A DNA stretch of 44,813 nucleotides. Origin: an uncultured Bacilli bacterium (GTDB lineage: Bacteria > Bacillota_I > Bacilli_A > RFN20 > CAG-631). A program made the translations under genes and the position numbers. Shown here one piece after another: positions 25,830 through 35,154 of this stretch. Each line of letters opens with the position of its first letter. Within the stretch, counting starts at the first letter, position 1. The stretch spans positions 1 through 44,813 of the forward strand of contig CANQTM010000010.1 in assembly GCA_947626825.1 (NCBI GenBank). The letters run 5' to 3'. The notes beneath the pieces are model-generated. The model was given only the letters and a program-made list of their open reading frames with translations, was not told where the DNA came from and did not search any database.

Positions 25830-27596
25830 ATGAATAAAAAAATAATACCATTATTGATTGCAATATTATCATTAACTGGTTGTGATAATATAGCACAAAG
25901 CGATTCTTTTAAATTGGAAAAAGATGAAAAAATCATGAATGAAATAGCAATATATGCTGGGCATATTAATGATGATTCATTTGATGGTGTTACCAATCGA
26001 ATTTATAAAATAAAAGCACATGTAACAGATACATATAATATTTCTTGTGCTGAAGCAGAAAAACTAATAGCATATGATAATGAGAAAAATATAATAAATG
26101 AAAATTGTTTAAATAGTACTCTTAATTTAAAGAAAAATGAAGAATATTATCTAAAAATAGTTCTTCCTGAAGATAAACATTTCCAAATTAATTTAGTACC
26201 TAAAAACAATAAAGTTGTTACTCCTTATGAAATAAATTGTACAACAGATTTTAGTTTATATAATACTGATTCTGTCGATGTAGATCCATTAAAAAGAGCT
26301 AAAATTGAATATGTTAAAAGACCAGGTGGCACATATTTATATTCAAATACACCTGAAGCAATGCCAGATGAAGTTGTCAATACTATCATAATGCAAAACA
26401 AAGATTTAACAGGGGAATGTTTTTTGACTTTTGAACATCAAAATAGGACATATTTTTCACCAAATTTATATTTAGGATATAGGTTAAGAAACACAGAAGA
26501 TCATGACATTTATGTAACTGTATCTAATGTTGGTTATCAAGTAAATGGCTCTTGGGTTGGTGAAAAATCATGGATGGACTATTATGGTGTAAAATTTGAT
26601 TTTGGCGAAGATAAATTTAAAAAAGACAAATTTTATTATGATGGAAATTTATATAGTGCTTTAGAATGGTCAAGAGCATATTTAAATTTTGATACAAGTT
26701 ATATTCCAAAACCAATTGAACCAATTACTTATAAAATACCAGCTGATGAATATTTTTATGTTATTGGTGGGACTAGTGAAGATGCTTATAAACATATTAA
26801 TATTAACAATACAGCCAATCAATTTTTAACTAAAGGAAATTGTGCTAATGGCAATGTTAGGTTTTCTATTACAAATGGTAAAGCAATAGGAGAATTATGT
26901 GTTTATGATAATCTTGATGATATTAATTCCCAAAATGTTAAGGTTCAAAATTTAAGAAGATATGGTGAAAATGATGATTATGGTGGTAGAATTGGTTATT
27001 CACCAATAAATGGGGTCATCGATAATAATCCAGTATGGGAATTTAATGATTTAACTTCAGCACAACTTTTACCAATATCTTATGAAAATTATTATGCTGA
27101 CACTTTAAAACAAACTTATGAACCTTTTGAGCCAATCGAAAATTGCTATTATCATCAACAGATGGATGATAAATGGAGAACAAATTTATCTGCTCAATTA
27201 TCCCATAATTTTTGTGGATCCGATATGGTTGAACATCATACTATTTGTGATGGAAAAGAAGTGGTTTTATCAAATTATATTGCAAATCCTGCTGGCAAAA
27301 TATGGGATTTTGGTAATTGGATGATTGAGTATCAAGATAATTGTACATTTGTTAATAAAGGCGATAAAGATAGAACAGTAAAATTTTATATTAACAATGG
27401 TAGTTCTATATTTTATATTATCAAAGAATTAGATAATACTATAATTAAAGCTGGAACACTTTCAACAATTTGTAGTGATAAAATTGCTGTTGCAGAAGTT
27501 GTTATACCAGCTCATTCAATAAAAACTATTTCAGCTCAATTTGTTTTACCTGCTAATACTATGGGTGGTGTAGAACATTATATTCAATTAGTTTAA
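25830..27596 (+). CDS. Large putative lipoprotein, family not recognised
   Basis: 588 residues. The N-terminus is a lipoprotein signal: basic start, hydrophobic LLIAILSL and lipobox LTGC with Cys at residue 18, so the protein is anchored outside the membrane. The body is rich in beta-forming and aromatic residues, with many Asn, Asp and Tyr. It contains FLTFEHQNRTYFSPNLYLGYRLRN followed by YVTVSNVGYQ, which look like a repeated beta-sandwich. Similar phrases recur near the end (FVNKGDKDRTVKFYINNGS), consistent with two related domains. I cannot assign a fold or substrate. Ribosome site AAAGGG. It is a single gene with its own promoter and terminator. Confidence 0.8.
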   Translation: MNKKIIPLLIAILSLTGCDNIAQSDSFKLEKDEKIMNEIAIYAGHINDDSFDGVTNRIYKIKAHVTDTYNISCAEAEKLIAYDNEKNIINENCLNSTLNLKKNEEYYLKIVLPEDKHFQINLVPKNNKVVTPYEINCTTDFSLYNTDSVDVDPLKRAKIEYVKRPGGTYLYSNTPEAMPDEVVNTIIMQNKDLTGECFLTFEHQNRTYFSPNLYLGYRLRNTEDHDIYVTVSNVGYQVNGSWVGEKSWMDYYGVKFDFGEDKFKKDKFYYDGNLYSALEWSRAYLNFDTSYIPKPIEPITYKIPADEYFYVIGGTSEDAYKHININNTANQFLTKGNCANGNVRFSITNGKAIGELCVYDNLDDINSQNVKVQNLRRYGENDDYGGRIGYSPINGVIDNNPVWEFNDLTSAQLLPISYENYYADTLKQTYEPFEPIENCYYHQQMDDKWRTNLSAQLSHNFCGSDMVEHHTICDGKEVVLSNYIANPAGKIWDFGNWMIEYQDNCTFVNKGDKDRTVKFYINNGSSIFYIIKELDNTIIKAGTLSTICSDKIAVAEVVIPAHSIKTISAQFVLPANTMGGVEHYIQLV

Positions 27597-27625
27597 AAAA
27601 ACTGCATTCAATTGCAGTCTTTTTA
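27596..27625. terminator. Terminator after the lipoprotein gene
   Basis: ACTGCA (27601-27606) and TGCAGT (27613-27618), flanked by A-run and T-run, so it also serves the convergent hydrolase gene. Confidence 0.85.
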
Positions 27626-28594
27626 ATTTTGTATATTAAAATTTTGGTTTTCAATTAATTTATAACTAATTAATTTGTTAGAATTTAGATTTTCTTTGTT
27701 TAAATCTATAGCATTAATTTGACTATTATTATATGTTTTATAATAATAGATTCCTTTTGAAGTATTACAACATGATGAATAAATTGTATATTCGAATTTG
27801 TCATGGACTCTACAACAACCCATTTGTTGTTCAACAGAAGTTAAGATATGGAAAAATTGATTAACACTACTAATTTCATCATCTTTACAAACTGAATTTA
27901 ATTTGGTAAATGTTGCTTTTATAAAACGTGAAGCAGAAGATAAATCACCTGGCAAACCTATACTTCCCATACCTCTACTATAAGACTTTATTTCTAAATT
28001 AGAAGCAAAATTATTTTTCACTTCTTCTCTTGTGACATTTTGATAGTTAGCAATATTAAGCAAATGATAATCAAAAGGTGGATTGTTTGTTAATACGCCC
28101 ATAGGATTATCAAATATTTTTAAACCATTAATAGTTTGTTCTACACAAATTGAACTTTCTTCATCTGCAATTATCCAGTGTAATGGAGATGCTTTTAATT
28201 GTTCACTAAAATCAATATTAACAATATTAATTTTTTTTAAAAGTGCTTTTACATCTTTTATTGTTGCGCATTGGCATAAAATATAAGGAATAAATTCAAA
28301 TGGTGCAACATTGTTTTTATTATTTTTCTTTTTAAAATAGTAAGCATTGTTTGGAAAATTTAATCCAGCCATACTTAGGCCTTTTTCATTAGTAGCATCG
28401 TAATATAAAGGATAATCATTACAAACAAAAGCCATGCCTATGATAGCATAATGTGAAATAATATTATTTACCAATTTAAAATTAAATGGATAATTTCTTG
28501 GTGTAATAGTAACAGTTTCTAAATAAGAAAATTCTAAATCTAGATTTCTTCCAAAATAATGATTTTTTGTTTTAAAAGTAATTGCAGTGCACAT
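27623..28594 (-). CDS. Choloylglycine hydrolase / bile-salt hydrolase (Ntn-type)
   Basis: Hydrolyses the amide bond of conjugated bile salts or penicillin V; 323 residues, family length about 320-330. The start ATG at 28594 places Cys at position 2, the nucleophile exposed after Met removal. A GTG three codons upstream would bury it. Active-site neighbours follow: Arg16 and Asp19 in YFGRNLDLEFSY, the NNPPFDYHL segment with the conserved Asn, and the downstream GLPGDLSSASRF with the conserved Arg. The ITPRNYPF motif is typical of gut bile-salt hydrolases. Substrate choice between bile salts and penicillin V cannot be settled by eye. No signal peptide, so it acts in the cytoplasm. Confidence 0.92.
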   Translation of the reverse strand: MCTAITFKTKNHYFGRNLDLEFSYLETVTITPRNYPFNFKLVNNIISHYAIIGMAFVCNDYPLYYDATNEKGLSMAGLNFPNNAYYFKKKNNKNNVAPFEFIPYILCQCATIKDVKALLKKINIVNIDFSEQLKASPLHWIIADEESSICVEQTINGLKIFDNPMGVLTNNPPFDYHLLNIANYQNVTREEVKNNFASNLEIKSYSRGMGSIGLPGDLSSASRFIKATFTKLNSVCKDDEISSVNQFFHILTSVEQQMGCCRVHDKFEYTIYSSCCNTSKGIYYYKTYNNSQINAIDLNKENLNSNKLISYKLIENQNFNIQN

Positions 28595-28703
28595 ATAAAC
28601 CACTTCTTAATTTATTTTAGTATAACATATTTTAAAATAAATAAACTTAAAGTTTGAACTAATTTATAAAAAGATTATAATTAAAAAGAGGTTAGGAAAA
28701 GAT

Positions 28704-30077
28704 ATGTGTAAAATACGAATTATTCATACTAACGACATTCATTCATCGTTTGATAAATTTATTAAAATGGCTAAAGTTATAAAAGAATTAAAAAATAAAA
28801 ATTCTTTATTATTAGATGCTGGTGATTTTAATGATTTTTCGTCTTTAGTTACTTTTGGTAGTCAAGGACATGCAGGACTTGAATTATTAAATTATTTAGG
28901 GTTTAGTGCCTTAACTATTGGTAACAATGAAGGATTTCAAAATATTTCGATTATTGAAGATAATTCTTCTTTAGGATTAATTAATTTTCTTTCTTGCAAT
29001 ATTTTTAAAAAAAATATGCAGCCATTAAAAAATGTTTTACCATCTATTATAAAAAAAGTTAATGGAATAAAATTTTTAATCATAGGTGTTTCACCATTTC
29101 ATCAATCATACAACGACTATTATAATAAATATGATTTAATTGCTATACAACCATATAAATTAATTGAAGAAGAAATAAGAAAACACCAAAATCAATATGA
29201 TATCGTAATTTTACTTTCACATCTTGGTTTAAAAAGTGATGTACTCTTAACTCAAACTTTGCATAATATAGATTTGATTATTTCAGGCCATTCACATCAA
29301 GTAACTAATTGTGTTAAGGTGAATGGTACTTATATTCATCAATCTGGTGTTAGAGGTTCTCATGTTGGATATTTAGATTTAATTTTCCATGATAAAAAAC
29401 TAGTGCAAATTACTGGAGACAATATTCCAATAGTTGATAACATAGAAGATGATATAGAAACAAAAAATTTATTTAAAAAACTAAAAAATCAAGCCTTAAA
29501 TAATTTATCAAAGCCAATAACGAATATTCCATGTGATTTATTTTATCAAGTTGATAAAGAATCTAATTTAACAAATGTTTTAGCTGACTATTTAAAAAAA
29601 CATTATAATGGCGATTTTACTTTAATTAATTCTGGTTTAACAGAAAGCAATTTAAAAAAAGGTTCTATTACAATGCTTGATATCTTAAATGTTTGTAATA
29701 GCCCTTTATATATTGCCACAATGGAAGTTAAAGGTGAAGTTTTATTAAATGCTATTAATTTATCGAAAGATCCAATTAAATGTGCAGAAAATTATCGTCG
29801 CCCTGGCTTTCGAGGAAAATTTTTAGGTAAATTACATTTTTCTTATAATTGTAAAGTTGAAGATGATAATTTCTATATAGACAATGAAAAAATAATCTTA
29901 AATAAATATTATAAAGTTATAACTACTGATTATTTTGTTAGAGGAATGGGATACGAATTATTAATTGATAATAGAAATAGTTTTGTCTTTAATCAATCAT
30001 TAATAGATGCTTTAATAGAAGCATTAAAAGATGAAGATTCATATAAATATGTAAATAAATTAAGATGGAAGTGTTAA
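28704..30077 (+). CDS. 5'-nucleotidase/2',3'-cyclic phosphodiesterase-type metallophosphatase
   Basis: 457 residues. The N-terminal metallophosphatase has the metal-binding motifs IIHTNDIHSSF, LLDAGDFND, IGNNE (where family members usually have GNHE), LLSHLG and ISGHSHQ. The C-terminal 5'-nucleotidase domain (about 270-457) shows TLINSGLTESNLKKG and a C-terminal YKVITTDYFVRGMGY. No signal peptide or anchor is visible, unlike secreted UshA, so this one probably acts inside the cell. The His to Asn change in GNHE is a second-shell catalytic histidine and may alter activity. Ribosome site AAAGAGGTTAGGAAA. Cotranscribed with the HAD gene two bases downstream. Confidence 0.87.
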   Translation: MCKIRIIHTNDIHSSFDKFIKMAKVIKELKNKNSLLLDAGDFNDFSSLVTFGSQGHAGLELLNYLGFSALTIGNNEGFQNISIIEDNSSLGLINFLSCNIFKKNMQPLKNVLPSIIKKVNGIKFLIIGVSPFHQSYNDYYNKYDLIAIQPYKLIEEEIRKHQNQYDIVILLSHLGLKSDVLLTQTLHNIDLIISGHSHQVTNCVKVNGTYIHQSGVRGSHVGYLDLIFHDKKLVQITGDNIPIVDNIEDDIETKNLFKKLKNQALNNLSKPITNIPCDLFYQVDKESNLTNVLADYLKKHYNGDFTLINSGLTESNLKKGSITMLDILNVCNSPLYIATMEVKGEVLLNAINLSKDPIKCAENYRRPGFRGKFLGKLHFSYNCKVEDDNFYIDNEKIILNKYYKVITTDYFVRGMGYELLIDNRNSFVFNQSLIDALIEALKDEDSYKYVNKLRWKC

Positions 30078-30079
30078 AT

Positions 30080-30688
30080 ATGTTTGAAAATATGATTTTT
30101 GATATGGATGGTACATTGGTAGATTTTGTTGATCAAATTACAAAATCTTGGAATTTATCATTAAAAGAACATTTGTGGGATCAAAAAATAACTAAAACAC
30201 AAATAAAAAATATTATGGGTTTAACATGTAAAGAAATTGGGCTTTATTTGTTCCCTAATGTTGATAGTTTTGTAAGTACAAAAATGGTTGAAATGTTATG
30301 TGAAGAAGAAGTGAAATATTTAGAAAAAAATATGGGGAAAACATATATTCCTAATGAGCAATTTTTAATTGATTTAACAAAAAAACATCAACTATTTATT
30401 GTATCTAATTGTAAACAAGGATATATTGAAGTTTTTCTAAAACATTTTCATTATGAAAAATATTTTATTGAAACATTAAATTCTAGCAATAATCATTCAA
30501 AAGATCAAAATATTAAATATTTAGTTGAAAAATATAATTTAAAAAATGTCGTTTATATTGGAGATACTATTAAAGATCAATTAGCAGCACAACTTGCTAA
30601 TGTAGATTTCATTCATGCTTCTTATGGCTTTGGCAAAGTAGAATGCGATAAAAAAATTAATAATATAACAGAATTGTTAAAATATTAA
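30080..30688 (+). CDS. HAD family hydrolase
   Basis: A phosphatase-like protein of about 202 residues. Motif I is FDMDGTLVDF near the N-terminus, motif II is FIVSNCKQG, a lysine lies in NNHSKDQNIK and motif IV is YIGDTIKDQ. The cap domain lies between motifs I and II. The start is ATG 30080, two bases after the nucleotidase stop, with GGAAGTG as ribosome site; an in-frame ATG upstream overlaps the neighbour. Likely a phosphoglycolate- or nucleotide-phosphatase partner of the nucleotidase. Confidence 0.88.
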   Translation: MFENMIFDMDGTLVDFVDQITKSWNLSLKEHLWDQKITKTQIKNIMGLTCKEIGLYLFPNVDSFVSTKMVEMLCEEEVKYLEKNMGKTYIPNEQFLIDLTKKHQLFIVSNCKQGYIEVFLKHFHYEKYFIETLNSSNNHSKDQNIKYLVEKYNLKNVVYIGDTIKDQLAAQLANVDFIHASYGFGKVECDKKINNITELLKY

Positions 30689-30703
30689 AGGAGAACTATA
30701 AAC

Positions 30704-30723
30704 TTATTCAAAACTTTGAATAA
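30704..30723. promoter_or_regulatory. 20-bp palindrome before MATE gene
   Basis: TTATTCAAA (30704-30712) and TTTGAATAA (30715-30723) are perfect 9-bp arms separated by AC. It follows an orphan ribosome-like AAAGGAGAAC and ends 17 bases before the MATE start. It could be a repressor site for the transporter. Confidence 0.5.
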
Positions 30724-30740
30724 TTATAACGAAGTGTATT

Positions 30741-32093
30741 ATGCAAAAGAAAATAGATTTAAAGTTATTATTAAAATTAACAATACCGATATTTTTGGAA
30801 TTAATTTTTCAAATGCTTTTAGGTAGCGTTGATAAAGTAATGGTTCGTAATGACTTTTCGGCCAATGCCATTAATCAAGCAAGCACTATTTTAGATATGT
30901 TGACTATTTCGATGTCAGTTTTAGCCTCTGGAAGCTTAATATTGATAAGTCAATATAAAGGAGCCAAAGATAAAGAAAGTGAAAATAAAATATATTCTAT
31001 TGCTTTTTTCTTTAATGTAACTTTAGGATTGATTTTAGGAATAATTTTAGTTATTTTTGCACCTAATATTTTTAAAATGTTAAGTGTTAGTGAAGATTAT
31101 TTTGAAGAATCGGTTTTATATCTTAGAATTAATGGTGGCTTTTTAATTTTACAAGCAGCAATTTTATCATTAACATCTTTTTTAAGAAGTAATGGGCATG
31201 TTGTATATAGTCTTGTGACATCTATTATTTTTAATATAATAAATGTTGCACTAAACGCTTTGTTTTTATATGGCTTTAAAATTAGCGGTGCCCAAGGAGT
31301 TGCTATTGGTTCTGTTATTGCAAGATTTATAGGTGTTATTATATTATTTGTTTTGGTTAAAAAATTGATAAAAATTAAATTTGGATTTAAAGGCAATTTT
31401 GTTTCTTCATTAAAAGAATTAAAAAAATTATTAAGAATATCATTGCCTTCTGTTGGTGAATCATTGTCTTATTCGGTTTCTCAAGTAGTTATTTTGTCTT
31501 TTATTAATATTATTGGATTAAAGTTATGTTTTGCAGCACCAACAGCTAGAACATATACAACCATTATGATTCAATTTTCTTATGTTTTTGCAAATAGTGT
31601 TGCACAAGGAATGCAAATTTTATTAGGACAATATTTAGGAGCAAATGAAAAAGAAAAAGCTAATGAAATAGTCAAAAAAACATTATTGTTATCTATTGTT
31701 GTTTCTCTAGCAATATCATCATTACAAGCCATTTTTGCAAAATATATATTTAGTTTTTTTACTAAAGATGAACAAGTAATATCATTATGTCAACAAATAA
31801 TGTGTATTGAAATATTTTTGGAATTTGGTAGAGCAATCAATGGAGCAATGGTCAGAGCATTACAAACAAGTGGTGATGTTTTATTTCCAACTATATTAGC
31901 TATAATTTTTTGTTGGATTGTAGCTGTTGGCGGTGGATATTTGTTTGGTATAGTTTTTAAATTTGGTATTGCTGGCATTTGGATTGCAATGGCTATTGAT
32001 GAAATTTGTCGAGGTGTTATTTTTATAATAAGATGGAAAAAGGGCAAGTGGAAAACTTATAATTTGACATATAGCAATAAAAATAATATTTAG
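30741..32093 (+). CDS. MATE family efflux transporter
   Basis: 450 residues with twelve hydrophobic helices in two bundles, standard for MATE (about 450). N-terminal TIPIFLELIFQMLLGSVDKVMV and the internal GFKISGAQGVAIGSVIARFIG are family blocks; the second half repeats the pattern with LRISLPSVGESLSYSVSQVV. It exports drugs or metabolites by Na+ or H+ exchange. The upstream GAAGTG is a weak ribosome site, while a better AAAGGAG further upstream has no start codon. Confidence 0.92.
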   Translation: MQKKIDLKLLLKLTIPIFLELIFQMLLGSVDKVMVRNDFSANAINQASTILDMLTISMSVLASGSLILISQYKGAKDKESENKIYSIAFFFNVTLGLILGIILVIFAPNIFKMLSVSEDYFEESVLYLRINGGFLILQAAILSLTSFLRSNGHVVYSLVTSIIFNIINVALNALFLYGFKISGAQGVAIGSVIARFIGVIILFVLVKKLIKIKFGFKGNFVSSLKELKKLLRISLPSVGESLSYSVSQVVILSFINIIGLKLCFAAPTARTYTTIMIQFSYVFANSVAQGMQILLGQYLGANEKEKANEIVKKTLLLSIVVSLAISSLQAIFAKYIFSFFTKDEQVISLCQQIMCIEIFLEFGRAINGAMVRALQTSGDVLFPTILAIIFCWIVAVGGGYLFGIVFKFGIAGIWIAMAIDEICRGVIFIIRWKKGKWKTYNLTYSNKNNI

Positions 32094-32168
32094 ATAAAAG
32101 TTATTGCTAAATTCGTTTTAAAAAATTATACATAAAAGATTTCAAAACTTATCGACAACTTTTAAACT

Positions 32169-32203
32169 CTTAAGTCATCAAATTTGATTAAGGGCTTATT
32201 TTT
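32169..32203 (+). terminator. Possible terminator after MATE gene
   Basis: CTTAA(G)TCA (32169-32177) pairs with TGATTAAG (32185-32192), then a T-rich tail TTATTTTTATT. The rest of the 317-bp gap before ppdK holds only A/T-rich DNA, the ppdK promoter and its palindrome. Confidence 0.5.
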
Positions 32204-32328
32204 ATTGTTAAAAAAAACAATTAAATATTTATTAATAAAAAGTTACAAAAATCCTTTTTTATATTAAAAAACCATTTCATGAAAAAACAAAAAATTTTCA
32301 TTCTAATTCATTATATTTTTAATAATAC

Positions 32329-32357
32329 TAGTTATTTTTACATCTTTAGTGTATAAT
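32329..32357 (+). promoter_or_regulatory. ppdK promoter
   Basis: TAGTTA (32329-32334, weak), 17-base spacer, TATAAT (32352-32357) preceded by GTG. A palindrome lies 12 bases after the -10, in the early transcribed region. Confidence 0.6.
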
Positions 32358-32369
32358 TATTAACAGACG

Positions 32370-32386
32370 TTTAACATAATGTTAAA
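32370..32386. promoter_or_regulatory. 17-bp palindrome TTTAACATAATGTTAAA over the ppdK transcript start
   Basis: Perfect 8-bp arms around a central A, placed at about +6 to +22 of the inferred transcript. This is the classic place for a repressor operator. I do not recognise the motif as a known regulator site. Confidence 0.6.
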
Positions 32387-32410
32387 GTTTATTTACAAGG
32401 AGGAAAATTT

Positions 32411-35044
32411 ATGTCAAAACAATATGTCTTCCACTTTGAAGATGCTTATGGTAAAGGTAAGGAACTTCTTGGTGGAAAAGGTGCTGGTCTTGCCGAGATG
32501 ACTCATATTGGTGTACCAATTCCACAAGGTTTTACTATTACAACTGAGGCATGTACTTTATATTATGATTCTAATAAAACATTGCCTGAATATTTAGTTA
32601 AAGAAATCAATGATGCCATCAAAGCAGTTGAAAAGAAAACTGGTAAAAATTTTGGCGGAGATCATAATCCATTGTTAGTTTCAGTTCGTTCTGGAGCTCG
32701 TGTATCAATGCCAGGAATGATGGATACAATTTTAAATTTAGGTTTAAATGATAAAACAGTAGAAGTTTTAGCAAAAGAAACTAATAATGAAAGATTTGCA
32801 TATGATAGCTATCGTCGTTTTATTTTAATGTTTACTAATATTGCTAAAGGCCATCCAAGAACTGCAATGGATAAAATGCTTGAGGATTTAAAAGAAAACA
32901 AAGGATATAAGCTTGATACAGAAGTTACTGCTGAAGAACTAAAAGAATTAGTTAAGAAATATAAAGCTTATTATAAAGAAACATTTAATGAAGATTTTCC
33001 AAGTGATCCATTTAAACAATTAATGGAGGCAGTTACTGCTGTATTTAGATCTTGGGACAACCCACGTGCTAATGTTTATCGTATGATGAATAATATTCCT
33101 TATTCTTGGGGAACAGCTGTTAATGTACAATCAATGGCTTTCGGTAATAAGGGTGAAACATCAGGAACTGGTGTTGCTTTCTCACGTGACCCAGCTACTG
33201 GTGAAAATGTTGTATCAGCTGAATATCTTCCAAATGCTCAAGGTGAAGATGTTGTTGCTGGTATTCGTACTCCTTTACATATTGATGAATTGAAAAGACG
33301 TATGCCTGATGTTTATAATCAATTCATGGATACAATTAAGAAAATGGAACATCATTATAAAGATATGCAAGATATGGAATTTACAGTTGAAGAAGGTAAA
33401 TTGTATTTCTTACAAACACGTAATGGTAAAAGAACACCTGCTGCTGCTTTAAAAATAGCTTGTGATTTAGTTGATGAAGGCTTAATTGATGAAAAAGAAG
33501 CAGTTTTAAGAATTGATGCAATGTCATTTGATAAATTATTATTACCAGGTTTTGATAAAAAAGAACTAGACAAAGCACAACCAATTGCTAAAGGTTTAGC
33601 AGCTGGTCCTGGCGCTGGTACTGGTAAACTTGCTTTCACAGCAGAAGAAGCTCAAGAAAGACATGAAAAAGGTGAAAAAGTAATTTTAGTTCGTGCTGAA
33701 ACTTCACCTGAAGATATTGTTGGTATGGTTGCAGCAGAAGCAATTCTTACAATGAGAGGTGGCATGACATCACATGCTGCAGTTGTTGCTCGTGGTATGG
33801 GTAAATGTTGTGTATGTGGTTGTACATCTGCATTAATTGATGAAGATGCTAGAACTGTTACAATTGATGGAAAAGTTTATACAGATAAAGATACATTTTC
33901 AATTGATGGTTCAACAGGAAATGTTTATGTTGGAACAATAAAGACAGTCAAACCTGATTTAACTACTGGATATTTTGGAAGATTAATGAAATGGGTTGAC
34001 GAAAATAGAACATTGAGAATTCGTACAAATGCCGATACTCCACGTGATGCTAAACAAGCAAGAGATTTTGGTGCAGAAGGAATTGGCCTTTGCCGTACAG
34101 AACACATGTTCTTTGATAAAGATAGAATTTTCTCTATGAGAAAAATGATTCTAGCTGATACAGTTAAACAAAGAGAAGAAGCTTTAGCTGAACTAGAACC
34201 AATGCAACAAAAAGATTTTGAAGATTTATATGAAATCATGGATGGATTAAATGTAAATGTTCGTTTATTAGACCCACCTCTACATGAATTTTTACCTCAA
34301 GATGATACTTTAATTGAAGAACTTGCTAATGCTATTAATAAAACAGTTGATCAAGTTAAAGATAGAATTGCAGAATTACATGAAGCAAATCCAATGATGG
34401 GTCATCGTGGATGCCGTCTTGCTGTTACTTATCCAGAAATTTGCAAAATGCAAACAACTGCTATTATTAAAGCTGCAATTAATGTTTCAAAGAAAACTGG
34501 CAAAATGGTTTCTCCAGAAATCATGGTACCATTAGTTCTTGAAGTTAAAGAATTAAAATATGTTAAGAATATTATTTGTGAGACAGCTGACAAATTAATC
34601 AAGGATGCAGGCATTGATATGAAATATCATGTTGGCACAATGATTGAAATTCCACGTGCTGCATTACTTGCTGATGAAATCGCAGAAGAAGCAGAATTTT
34701 TCTCATTTGGAACAAATGACTTAACTCAAATGACATTTGGTTTTTCTCGTGATGATGCTGGTAAATTTTTACCTTCATATTATGATAATAAGATTTTTGA
34801 AGAAGATCCATTTAAGACACTTGATCAAAAAGGTGTTGGTAAATTAGTTGAAATGGCTGTTAAACTTGGCCGTTCAACAAGAAAAAATCTACATGTTGGT
34901 GTTTGTGGAGAAACAGGTGGAGATCCTAAATCAATTGAATTTTATCATAATGCTGGTCTTGATTATGTTTCATGTTCACCATTTAGAGTTCCAGTTGCTC
35001 GTCTAGCAGCCGCACAAGCAGCTATTAAATCAAGAAAAAATTAG
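32411..35044 (+). CDS. ppdK: Pyruvate, phosphate dikinase
   Basis: Interconverts pyruvate, ATP and phosphate with PEP, AMP and PPi; 877 residues, full length. The N-terminal nucleotide-binding part begins LLGGKGAGLAEMTHIGVPIPQGF and has VSVRSGARVSMPGMMDTILNLG. The phospho-carrier histidine lies in GGMTSHAAVVARGMGKCCVCGC near residue 456. The C-terminal PEP/pyruvate barrel includes GIGLCRTEHMFF, MMGHRGCRL and CGETGGDP. No regulatory protein (PDRP) gene is nearby. Codon use looks more biased than its neighbours, as expected for a highly expressed gene. Strong ribosome site AAGGAGG, own promoter and terminator. It is a central enzyme of PPi-dependent glycolysis in anaerobes. Confidence 0.98.
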   Translation: MSKQYVFHFEDAYGKGKELLGGKGAGLAEMTHIGVPIPQGFTITTEACTLYYDSNKTLPEYLVKEINDAIKAVEKKTGKNFGGDHNPLLVSVRSGARVSMPGMMDTILNLGLNDKTVEVLAKETNNERFAYDSYRRFILMFTNIAKGHPRTAMDKMLEDLKENKGYKLDTEVTAEELKELVKKYKAYYKETFNEDFPSDPFKQLMEAVTAVFRSWDNPRANVYRMMNNIPYSWGTAVNVQSMAFGNKGETSGTGVAFSRDPATGENVVSAEYLPNAQGEDVVAGIRTPLHIDELKRRMPDVYNQFMDTIKKMEHHYKDMQDMEFTVEEGKLYFLQTRNGKRTPAAALKIACDLVDEGLIDEKEAVLRIDAMSFDKLLLPGFDKKELDKAQPIAKGLAAGPGAGTGKLAFTAEEAQERHEKGEKVILVRAETSPEDIVGMVAAEAILTMRGGMTSHAAVVARGMGKCCVCGCTSALIDEDARTVTIDGKVYTDKDTFSIDGSTGNVYVGTIKTVKPDLTTGYFGRLMKWVDENRTLRIRTNADTPRDAKQARDFGAEGIGLCRTEHMFFDKDRIFSMRKMILADTVKQREEALAELEPMQQKDFEDLYEIMDGLNVNVRLLDPPLHEFLPQDDTLIEELANAINKTVDQVKDRIAELHEANPMMGHRGCRLAVTYPEICKMQTTAIIKAAINVSKKTGKMVSPEIMVPLVLEVKELKYVKNIICETADKLIKDAGIDMKYHVGTMIEIPRAALLADEIAEEAEFFSFGTNDLTQMTFGFSRDDAGKFLPSYYDNKIFEEDPFKTLDQKGVGKLVEMAVKLGRSTRKNLHVGVCGETGGDPKSIEFYHNAGLDYVSCSPFRVPVARLAAAQAAIKSRKN

Positions 35045-35073
35045 TACGCATAAGCGTGAAAATATAAAAAAAG

Positions 35074-35097
35074 AAGACTAGAAATAGTCTTTTTTTT
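35074..35097 (+). terminator. ppdK terminator
   Basis: AAGACTA (35074-35080) and TAGTCTT (35085-35091), GAAA loop, eight T. Confidence 0.95.
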
Positions 35098-35154
35098 GTA
35101 ATTAAAAGTGCTGATGTTAAAATTAAAAACTCTGAATTAATTGAAAAAGAAATG

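Noticed and set aside
33355-34811. Several antisense frames inside ppdK
   Set aside because: Codon bias of a highly expressed gene leaves the opposite strand open; no starts with ribosome sites.
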